DNA of 64,000 bases from Falciphora oryzae. Taxonomy: Eukaryota; Ascomycota; Sordariomycetes; Magnaporthales; Magnaporthaceae. The translations under genes were made by a program, and so were the position numbers. Positions 30,701 through 38,857 of this stretch are shown here, one piece after another. The notes below the pieces were generated by a model. The model was not told where the DNA came from. It worked only from the letters and a program-made list of their open reading frames with translations, and did not search any database. Position 1 is the stretch's first letter. The number at the start of each line of letters is the position of its first letter. The stretch lies in the NCBI GenBank assembly GCA_000733355.1, contig JNVV01000047.1, forward strand, positions 188,085 through 252,084. The letters are read 5' to 3'.

Positions 30701-32331
30701 CGGCCTCGAATAACAGCCCTCTCGGCAGTACCCACCGGCCTATGATCTTTTGGAAACGAGAACTTGCCGCCATCCGCCGGGTTGGGGCCGGTAACTGGGA
30801 GGGTGTGCAAACACGAAATACAGGTTGCCATAACGCCCAACCAACGGACGGCACCACAATCCCTGCTACAAACTACAAACGGCGAAGCCTTCGATGGTCG
30901 ACATCGTTGGCCGTTAACTGGATAGAAATGGTTAGGATACAGTATTCTTGAGCTCTTTAGAGGATACCTACGATGTTGTCTACGCTGTCCAGCGGTTTGA
31001 TATAGAACCCGGGGTCCTTAGGAAAACTGCCTCCTTTTTTGGATTGCTTGGTGCTATAGATGTCTTCAAAACAAAACCTGACAATTAGCACATAGAGAGG
31101 TACATGCTAATCACAAACTGTAATCGTCACATACCTGGCCGTACTTACCGTGGAGTTCTTTAACCCTTCGCGTCACATCGCCGCGGAAGATGGAAATCGT
31201 GTAGGGCAGGCGACTGGCGGCCCGATACCAGGGACCAGGGTACACGCGGAGCGGGTGAAGGAAGATATTGTAGAAAACCCGGCACAGAGCATACGTTAGA
31301 CTCTAGTCACTGATTAGCCGACTCGTTTAGTGATAAAGGAGCAAGGCATAGCTGAGTTGGTATTTGGAAGTAACTGACTGTCACTGATAGGACGAACAGG
31401 AGCTGGGGTAGCCATGTAGATATATCCATGATAAAAGGTTGAAAGTAGTGCAAGCAAATCATGTCAAATGCTGCCGCCTCGTCGTGGGACGAAGTCGCAA
31501 TTTCTGGAGTTGAAGTGAGCTGAACTAACAAGGAAGTACAAGACCTTGCGGCTCTTATATACTCGAACCAGCACGCCAGCAGGGCCGCATTTCAGGAATA
31601 CAAGCCCAAACCGTCTGCATTTAATCTGGTACTGTAGCACTTGCCTAACACTTATTTTATCTGCCTGCCTGCATGCCGTTCCATCTACCGGCGCCGGAGC
31701 TGAAGATAACACTGTAGCCGGGCTAAATATATTGTTTAGGTAAGGTGCGCGTCCGACCACAACCCAAGCTCAAGGTTCGATTTCTAAGGGGCCCCGCACC
31801 TGGTGGGCCGGGAGAGGTAAAAAAATGCGCAATCTACGTAATCTATTAAAAATACGAAAGATACGACAAATACGAAGATTGCGAAAACCCGACAAGCACG
31901 AAAAAGAGGGGGAATACGAAAAGTACGGAGGCGATCCCGGGTTGAGCCGTTGGGGCTGTCAGCCAAAAGTGAGTAAAGATTTGCTCCAGTATCGTGGAAC
32001 TGTGTGGCGAAACTGGGTGGAGTAAAGTTCTGTTTACTTTGCCTCCAACGCGAATCCTTTGTATCCAAAGTATCTGGTACGGCTAAAGCGGAAAAGATTT
32101 TCGCATTTAACCATTCTGATCCTTGTGACCTGTATAGTCAGCTAAATGTACCGTAGCGCCTCTTCCCCGCTTCGGGTATGACACCCGTCGCAGTGTCAGA
32201 CGGAAACAATTTGCCCAAAATCCCCATGACATAATGGCGTTCTTATGCAGCGACAATATGTTGCAAAGTAGAGGTGCATGCAGTAGACCGTTTGGCTTTA
32301 TTTCTACCTCTAAGGAACTAATAGGAAAGTG
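30701..32331. other. Intergenic, no recognised gene
   Basis: About 1.6 kb with only short frames. A low-complexity AT-rich stretch at 31840-31935 contains irregular repeats of an AAATACGA-type unit. It marks the transition from transposon-rich sequence to the gene island. Confidence 0.45.
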
Positions 32332-32485
32332 CCCGAGGGTCTACGACCCTCGGGGTCTTTATACATGAGTGCGCTGTAGGAGTGGAGAGCCCCTCTCGGT
32401 GTCGCCAGGTGCTCTGTAACCGCTTATTGAGCACCTGCGACGCCGGCGAGGGTGGTGATGCAGACCCCGGCCGTGCCGGCCGGGG
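32332..32485. repeat. Cluster of three GC-rich hairpins
   Basis: Hairpin 1: CCCGAGGGTC / GACCCTCGGG, 10-bp stem, loop TAC (32332-32354). Hairpin 2: GTCGCCAGGTGCTC pairs with GAGCACCTGCGAC with one bulged base, 14-nt loop (32401-32441). Hairpin 3: CCCCGGCCG / CGGCCGGGG, loop TGC (32465-32485). They lie about 280-435 bp upstream of the GFA-domain gene start. Role unknown. Confidence 0.6.
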
Positions 32486-32656
32486 GACCCCCTCGATCCT
32501 TTGCGACACAATACGCACCACAATGGAAATGGTAGGTCAACACAAAGGAAGGAGCTGCACGCCGATCACCCACCCTGGCGTGGCAGGCGCGTATATACGA
32601 GCCGATCGCCGAAGGTCCACTGCTTGGCCATACCTGCACTTGTCTCCAAAGTGTCT

Positions 32657-32664
32657 TATAAAAA
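32657..32664 (+). promoter_or_regulatory. TATA-like box of the GFA gene
   Basis: TATAAAAA at 32657, 110 bp before the ATG at 32767, which sits in a good fungal start context (CCCACCATGG). Plausible core promoter; no transcript evidence. Confidence 0.4.
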
Positions 32665-32766
32665 GAGAGTCTTAGTAACTCGGAACCGCTTCTATGCCTT
32701 AGTGCAGCACAACGTTCACATAAACAAGCAGCATACTAAAGGTAAACCGTCTGAAACTCGCCCACC

Positions 32767-33837
32767 ATGGAGCAATCCGCAGCAGACAAGCGCATCCCCA
32801 TCACGGCCCGCTGCCTGTGCGGCGCCCACGTCTACAAGACCACAGTCCCGGAGTCGGCGCTGCCCCTCAGGGCCGTCTGCTGCCACTGCGACTCGTGTCG
32901 CCGCCAAACGGGCACCCTCTACTTTGTCGGCACGACCTGGCCGCCCTGCCCCGAGGACCCGGCCGGCGCCGGCGGCAACGGCGGCGTCGACTTGTCCGAG
33001 TTAAAAAATTACAGCTTCTCCAAAAACGTCGGCATCTACTCCTGCGGGACCTGCTCGACGCTGCTCTTCTGCCGGAGCCCCGATCCAAGCGGCCCGCTTT
33101 ACGTCATTGTCGGCGCGCTGGATGCTGTTCCGGGCGTGGACAAGCTGGTGGTTTACGAGGACCACCTTTTTGTAGGCGACACATTCGACGGCGGCGCGTC
33201 GACGTGGCTGCAGCGGAACGGGGACGGCACGGTGGCGGGGCGGTAGCGTGCGCGTCAGGACGGCAACTCGGAGGAGTTTGGGCTAAACTGGCCCGCGTCG
33301 GCGGGCTGGAAAAGCCGGGCGCCGACGGGCAGCGACAAGGCGTCGCCGGCTACGACGCAGATCCGGTGCGTCTGCGGCGGCGTCGACCTGGTCCTGCGGA
33401 GCGCGGCGGACCTGGAGCAGCAGAAGACGGAGGAGGCGGAGGTGCCCTGGTACATCGAGCGCGGGACGTACAGGTATGTCGCCGGCGTCTGCGCCTGCGA
33501 CTCGTGCCGGCTCTTTTGCAGCGCCGAGCTGGCCGCCTGGGTCTACGTGCCGCTGTCGCACATCGAGAGCAAGGAGGAGAAGGACGGCTTCCCGCGCGAC
33601 ATTGACGCGCTCAGGGCCGCAGTCGACGATATAGTGCCACAGTCTGGGAAAACGACGACAGTGGTACTGCCTGGGAGAACAATAGTAGCACTGTCTGGGA
33701 ACACAATAGTTCTTGTCCGCACCTCGCTCCAGCAGCAGCTTGAGGAGCGCCGCATCCCCGAACCGATGGCAGGCCACAAGAAACGGGCTCTCCCCGGAAG
33801 GGTCCGGCCCGTCAACGTCCACCCCCCTGTCAAGTAG
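32767..33837 (+). pseudogene. Tandem GFA/CENP-V-domain protein gene, split by TAG
   Basis: From the ATG the frame encodes a first GFA module (ARCLCGAHVY, CCHCDSCRRQTG, YSCGTCSTLLF), meets a TAG at 33244-33246, then continues in the same frame with a second module (QIRCVCGGVDLVL, GVCACDSCRLFCSAELAAWVYVP). GFA domains bind zinc through these Cys motifs; the family is named for glutathione-dependent formaldehyde activation, though most fungal members have unknown substrates. The second module ends near DIDALRAAVDD at about 33630 and lacks the final CGxCG pair; the rest of the frame is a minisatellite and antisense of the ankyrin gene. Two defects (stop and truncated module) favour a damaged gene, but readthrough or a one-module 159-residue product from 32767-33246 is possible. 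Confidence 0.7.
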
Positions 33838-34800
33838 GAACTGTGTAAGGGGGAGGTTGTTGAAGCAGGCAGCCTGGCAGAGCTGCTCCCGCACCCTCTT
33901 CGTGTTGGGGAAGTTGGCGTCGCGGTCAGGGTCGGTCATGGCGGCGTCAAACAGCATGCGCGCCATGTGGATAGCCGCCTCGTGCGGTTGGGGGTCATTT
34001 GCGATATACATCAATCCCTCCACATCGGGGTCTTTGATGCCAAGTTCTCCCATGAGGTACTCCAGCATGCGCGTCGTCGCGTTGTGTTTGGCAGCGACGC
34101 AGATGAGCCGGTTCCTGGAGCGGGTCACCTTCTGAGCTGCGCCGCGGGCGACCAGCGATCTGGCGAGGTCGACCGAGTCCGCTGCGACGGCCGACTCGAG
34201 CAGGTTCAAGGTCAGAGAGCCGCATGGGGCGTTGATGTCGATGCCCCGGCTGAGGAGCAGTTCGATCGTGTCGAGGTGTCTCTGCTCGATCTGAGCTCCC
34301 TTGAAAAAAGGGTGTCTTTGACGCTCCATGTGCCTCAAAACCAGGGACGTCGCGAGGCCATCGTCGCAGTGGCCATTGTCGAATTTGGCCTGGATGTCGG
34401 CTCCGGCGTCGAGGAGGATCCGGATCATGTCCGGGTTGGCTTGCTTGGCTGCTTCGTGGAGCGGCGTCGATTCCCAGGTGTGGTCGACATGCTGTGTCTC
34501 AACATCGGCGCCAAGTTCGATAAGGAACTTGACCATGTGGACGTGATTCTCCCGGACGGCGGCGTGCAGGGCCGTTTCGCCATACCGCTGGTTGAATCTG
34601 CCGTACAGGAGATTAAGGTTGAGATCTGGGGTGATGGCGGCCCTGAGTCTTTCCAGGTTGCCTTCCTTCGCCGCTTGGAAGAACTCGGCATCGCTTGAAT
34701 CGTCCGGACCAGCCCAGCATGCTCGCCACGAGTAGTATTCGCCGCAGCTATCTGGAGAAGGGTCCCGGATTCCAGACAGGGGAGCCTCCGGGCTTCCCAT
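33283..34800 (-). CDS. Ankyrin-repeat protein (C-terminally truncated paralogue)
   Basis: The ATG at 34800 (MGSPEAPLSGIRD) opens 505 codons. Residues ~35-340 are ankyrin repeats: GNLERLRAAI, YGETALHAAVRENHVHMVKFLIELGADV, STPLHEAAKQANPDMIRILLDAGADI, LDTIELLLSRGIDINAP, ESPFLVACHRFGDAALLKLLLERGADKN. It parallels the divergent ankyrin gene at 35132-36954 repeat for repeat up to LLLERGA, then differs: from about 33715 the frame passes through a minisatellite and the antisense of the GFA gene, so residues after ~360 are probably not genuine. Ankyrin repeats mediate protein contacts; such fungal genes often belong to large, fast-evolving families. The intron and final repeats of the paralogue are missing. 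Confidence 0.7.
   Translation of the reverse strand: MGSPEAPLSGIRDPSPDSCGEYYSWRACWAGPDDSSDAEFFQAAKEGNLERLRAAITPDLNLNLLYGRFNQRYGETALHAAVRENHVHMVKFLIELGADVETQHVDHTWESTPLHEAAKQANPDMIRILLDAGADIQAKFDNGHCDDGLATSLVLRHMERQRHPFFKGAQIEQRHLDTIELLLSRGIDINAPCGSLTLNLLESAVAADSVDLARSLVARGAAQKVTRSRNRLICVAAKHNATTRMLEYLMGELGIKDPDVEGLMYIANDPQPHEAAIHMARMLFDAAMTDPDRDANFPNTKRVREQLCQAACFNNLPLTQFLLDRGVDVDGPDPSGESPFLVACHRFGDAALLKLLLERGADKNYCVPRQCYYCSPRQYHCRRFPRLWHYIVDCGPERVNVAREAVLLLLALDVRQRHVDPGGQLGAAKEPARVAGADAGDIPVRPALDVPGHLRLLRLLLLQVRRAPQDQVDAAADAPDLRRSRRRLVAARRRPAFPARRRGPV
33640..33714. repeat. Minisatellite, three 24-27-bp units
   Basis: Units begin CAGTCTGGGAAAAC (33640), CTGCCTGGGAGAAC (33667) and CTGTCTGGGAACAC (33691). 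They lie exactly between the truncated second GFA module and the truncated ankyrin repeats. Confidence 0.7.
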
Positions 34801-35131
34801 TGCGTTTTGAGTGTATTTTGGGTGATGGGGACGAGACAAGTCGGTGAGGATCAGAAGCGTGCTGGGGAAGGTGTGTTGGTGGGCGTTTTGTCGAGCTTAC
34901 ATACAGGCAGGTGTAGGTAAGGTACCCACTGTATATGCATGTTGGTGCCTGGGGAGCCCCACTAACAACCTTAGAATCCTTGCTTTTAATGACGCTAGAC
35001 AGTTCCAAGGGTAACGAACTGTCAGGTATTGAAAAACCAAGCGGCAATTCTCAACCAAGGTCTTCAGCTCTCGCCCTCACACGACCGAATTTGTGCTTTC
35101 AATTCATCTGCCAGTCATCAACAAGGTCAAG
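34801..35131. promoter_or_regulatory. Shared bidirectional promoter region
   Basis: 331 bp between the start codons of two divergent ankyrin genes. No obvious TATA box. A mildly CT-rich stretch lies on each side. A shared promoter is inferred from layout only. Confidence 0.4.
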
Positions 35132-36954
35132 ATGAATATGCACACACCCACGGACGAATTCGCCGATGCGGCAGTCGCAGGCGACCTGCAAAAACTCGCA
35201 GCCGCTGCCAATAGCCCAGGCTTCAACCCGCAACTTGCCTTGCACCACATCAATGGTGTCTATAGCGCGTCGGCCCTGAATTTCGCCATAGGAGGGGGCC
35301 ACAGCGACATGGTGATCGCCCTCATCGCGCTCGGCGCCGACGTGGACCTCCCCAACGTTGATTTTTCGAGAATTCCACTCAACTGGGCAGCCAGCCTGGC
35401 CAACCCGGACATGGTCCGGATCCTTCTCGAGTCCGGCGCCAGCACCGAGATTCGCCCCCGACATCCTGAGCACGATGGAGGTGCCCCGACCCAGCGTGTA
35501 CTCAGAAATCTGAACCGGAGAACTGGACGACTCCCCGGGCAAAACCATACCGACACCATTAGGCTCCTTCTGCGGCATGGCGTTGATATAAATGCTCCGT
35601 GCGCCAACATGCCGTCTGTGCCTTCATCGTCGCCTCTAAGGCCGCCTTTACGGCCGCCTCTGTATGGAATGCGGCCCGACAGTATGAGCCTTGTCGAATG
35701 GGCAGTCGCTTCGGGTAGCGTTGCTCTCGTTAAAGAGCTTGTCGCTCAAGGGGCGAAAATTCACGACCCCGACGAGGAGGGCACATGCGGCGAAACTTTA
35801 GCTTCTATTGCTGTGTGCAACAACGCGACGACAGACGTTCTCAAATACCTTGTTGAGGAGCTTGGACTGAAGGATACCAGAATGACAGGGCTCAGAGCAC
35901 TTGGAAACCAATATTCGCCTCGCCGGACCCAACCTCACCCGCACCAGCCTCACCCGGTCGAATTGGAAATGGCGCGGCTGCTGAAAGGTCATATCAAGGA
36001 CGTCGATCCGGAATGCACATTCGCCACTTACAACGAGCTGTGCGAGACGCTATGCATGGCTGCCTCTCGAGGCAACGCGCCGCTCGTCAGGCTCCTGCTC
36101 GACGCGCGTGTAGCCGCCGATGCTGTCAACCCCTTCCGCGAAACGGCGCTTCTTGCGGCGTGCCGAGGCAACGCGGATGCGGATCTGGTCGGGTTGCTGC
36201 TCGAACGAGGCGCAAACGTCAAATGTCGCATATGCCACATGCCTGAAGCCCAGGACAAATTTCCCGACTACGCCGCGTTCTGGGAGCGTTTTCGCGGGAA
36301 TACCGCTCGTAAGTCGTGTCGTGTGTCCTCCTTGCCAGCCGGCGACCCGGGGATTTATACAAAACTGCTTTACGGATATACAATATGCAGCGACTGACAG
36401 TGGTGCTGGCGCCTCACCCATAAGTTCATCAAGCCGCAAAACGAAGCCCGCGGTATCCGTCCCCCGAAGTCATAAAAGCCCTTCTTGATGCCGGGAGCAG
36501 CACGGAAGCCCGAAACCGGCGAGGGGAGACCCCGCTGCTCGTCGCTGCCGCTCGATCCTGGCTGTTCAAAAGGGCTTCGCATTGGGGAAAAAGAATGGCC
36601 GACTTCGCCGTGGACGTCGAGTGCTTCCGACTGCTGGCAGACTCTTGTAAAGACATCAACGTGGCCGACCATCGAGGCAGGACGGCGATACACCTGGTCG
36701 CCGACAACGAAGAACGCCATGTCCCGGTCGTTAAACTGCTCGTCGAGATTTTGATAGATAAGGGGGCCGACTTGGGCATCCGCGACAGGAAGGGGAGAAC
36801 GGGCTTGTCCTGTCTCAAGTCCAACTGTGGAATCGACCCCGAAGAGATCGGCTGCTCTTCCGCACACGCCCCACACATATCCGGCACGCCCGAATCGGGC
36901 GTGGAGATGAAAGAAGCAGATAGGGCGGACGAAGACGACGGAGCTACGGTGTGA
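35132..36954 (+). CDS. Ankyrin-repeat protein, two exons
   Basis: Exon 1 is 35132-36308 and exon 2 36425-36954, giving 568 residues. The intron has donor GTAAGT at 36309 and acceptor ATAAG at 36424. The join restores a canonical repeat start (GNTA then LHQAAKRS). Start: MNMHTPTDEF at 35132; the open frame continues upstream without another ATG. Repeats include GHSDMVIALIALGADV, ANPDMVRILLESGAS, HTDTIRLLLRHGVDINAP, GNAPLVRLLLDARVAADA, EVIKALLDAGSSTEARNRRGETPLLVAA and VADHRGRTAIHLVA. A 30-residue Pro-rich spacer (LRPPLRPPLYG) sits mid-protein. The C-terminus is acidic. Paralogue of the gene on the opposite strand at 33.3-34.8 kb; appears intact. Function unknown. Confidence 0.8.
36309..36424 (+). 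other. Intron of the ankyrin gene
   Basis: 116 bp, GTAAGTCGTG to CATAAG. Phase 1 on both sides; reading through instead hits TGA at about 36395. Supported by restoration of the TALHQAA ankyrin signature. Confidence 0.75.
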
Positions 36955-36968
36955 TCTATGTGATCTAT

Positions 36969-36988
36969 GGGGCGGGGCGGGGCGGGGG
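36969..36988 (+). promoter_or_regulatory. G-quadruplex-forming tract
   Basis: Four G runs separated by single C (GGGGC three times, then GGGGG), 15 nt after the ankyrin stop codon, so within its likely 3' UTR on the coding strand. Preceded by a duplicated TGATCTATG. Confidence 0.65.
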
Positions 36989-37603
36989 ACCTGGGGTGGT
37001 AAATCGGCCGGCCCGAGCGGTCAAGGAACAGTGCGGGTAACGAGTTCACGGGGTATCCAGTTTGGCACATGTCGGTGCCGGTGCCTCGCCGTGCCTCGCC
37101 TGATAACCGGGTGCGCGACGTTTACCACAAGGTCTTCCCCACCGTGGATGGGGAGATAAGGGCCGTATTATGCTGTCATATACGAGGCCTCCTCTTGGAG
37201 GGTGTTGGGAAGTGGAAACAGAGGTTGACGAGGTCGAGCCGCCCGCTCCCGGGATTGCCTGCCATTACTTCAAGCTGAGCACTTGTTTTTTTTCGCGATA
37301 TCCGAGTGTACAAACTGAGGGTATCTTTTCACAATGCAACCCGTAATGATTTCCCCGTGCTCCTTGCTACGAATCATCGTTTATAATACACATTGGCAGA
37401 AGGTGGACCCAATATCACAATCACCCGCAACCGATTTCCTGTCGTTGACGCCTAGCCCACCCAGGGCAACAACCGCCACTTCTCCGGCTCGAGTGAAAAT
37501 GGCATCGAGTGGGAGTAGTAGGCCTGTTATGTGTGGTTAGTCACCCGTGCACCAGACAGATATCCGACGGGCACATAAAGCCCCAGCAGAGGCCCATACG
37601 CAA
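36989..37603. other. Intergenic, no recognised gene
   Basis: Convergent intergenic space between the ankyrin gene (+) and the conserved gene at 37604 (-). Only short frames. Confidence 0.5.
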
Positions 37604-38266
37604 CTAGGCCTTCGGCTTCGCAACACGGCCCGAGACCACCCCGCCACCCTTTCGCTTTCTGCGCTTTCCGCGCTTTGGGAATCCGGGACCCCGCAGGACC
37701 TGCAGCAGAGAAGCGAGGTAACCCGGCGGAGCCTTGGCCTCGTTCAGGTCGATCCTCTTGCCGTCCTGCAGCGTGTACGCGCGAAACTTCTCAAAGTCGT
37801 CCCACACCTCGACCTTGGCCCGCGTGCGGCGAGTGTCGATGAGGTCGACATTGTTGACGAGCGTGCTCTTCAGGTTGCGCTTGCACTCGGCCACATCGTC
37901 GCTGGGGTCGTCGATGCCGACCTCGCGGCACAGCGCCTGATAGCCCTGGAGGGCGATCTCTTCGGCGCTGAGCTCTTTGATGTCTTCGTCCTTGTCCTCG
38001 TCCTCCTCGTCGACGTCCTCGAGCTTTGTCGTCGTCGTCGGCGGCGGCTGCGAGAAGAAGTGGAGCGACAGCTCCTCCCGCATGGCGATGGCGCGCTGGC
38101 GCGTGTACTCCTGCGAGCCCGGGACCCATTGCTGCGACGACGCGAGGCGCGAGAACTCGTCGTCGAACGGGGCCGCGTCGTCGGGCGTGAAGTCCTCGAA
38201 CTTGGAGAAGTGGGACTGCGAGGCCGGGGGCCCGTCGTCCTCGCCGTCCGCCAGCAGGAGGGGCAT
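37604..38266 (-). CDS. Conserved fungal protein of unknown function
   Basis: A 220-residue frame with ATG at 38266 and no intron needed. N-terminal motif HFSKFEDFTPDDAAPFDDEFSRLASSQQW, then a Lys/Glu/Asp-rich acidic linker (residues ~75-100, encoded by GTCGTC-type codon repeats), then GYQALCREVGIDD, CKRNLKSTLVNNVDLIDTRRT, and a C-terminal basic patch KRGKRRKRKGGG (nuclear-localisation-like). The two blocks (F..F.P.....EF.RL....W and LC.EVG....I..CKK.LK....NI.DL.D.RR) characterise a family widespread and often amplified in Pezizomycotina with no known activity. Good coding quality suggests a live gene. Confidence 0.75.
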   Translation of the reverse strand: MPLLLADGEDDGPPASQSHFSKFEDFTPDDAAPFDDEFSRLASSQQWVPGSQEYTRQRAIAMREELSLHFFSQPPPTTTTKLEDVDEEDEDKDEDIKELSAEEIALQGYQALCREVGIDDPSDDVAECKRNLKSTLVNNVDLIDTRRTRAKVEVWDDFEKFRAYTLQDGKRIDLNEAKAPPGYLASLLQVLRGPGFPKRGKRRKRKGGGVVSGRVAKPKA

Positions 38267-38857
38267 TTTGACGGGCGGATTGGAGATTTGTTGGTGTGCT
38301 TGTAGGTTGGTGTTCTTTGGTTGTTCACTTTCCTTTCCTGGACACAGGGACCCAAAGGACGCACGCGTAACACAGCAACCAGTAGAATTTTGGTATTCTG
38401 ATCATGTGAGGACGCGATGAAATAAACATAACCGGGCAGGTGCTCCTTATTCCCGAACTAGGGCCGGCCACCATCAATACTCTCTCATCCACCAAATGCC
38501 GTTGCATCTCGGACACAGACTTGAATACAAAGATATGCCCGGAATTCATCCTTGTTAAATATACCTGTGTGCTTGGTTAGAGACAGATCTGCAGCCAGAG
38601 GTCAAACAGCTCTCGAAGAGGTACTCTACATTTAACCCAACCCCTGAGAGCACAACCCATATCAGGCTGCCCGTTCTGCATACGTGGCCATGCCTTCTCG
38701 CCTATACAGAGCTGACTCTACTACATATTACCAAGACGCAACGCTTCTCAAACCACATCTCGACATACCTATTTCAACGCCCGGCTCCAGTGTATCCCAC
38801 AATGATCAGCACGTCGTTGCTTTCCCGACGCCAACAAGAAGTCCTCCGTCGTCACCA
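38267..38857. other. Intergenic region
   Basis: Contains the putative 5' region of the 37.6-38.3 kb gene and the 3' region of the large DUF3638 gene, both on the minus strand. No gene seen. Confidence 0.5.

Noticed and set aside
31760..31800. Possible tRNA B-box-like GGTTCGATT
   Set aside because: No matching A-box, no cloverleaf and no acceptor-stem pairing could be drawn.
34801..34839. Longer N-terminus for the minus-strand ankyrin protein
   Set aside because: The upstream start is TTG; the first ATG in frame is at 34800.
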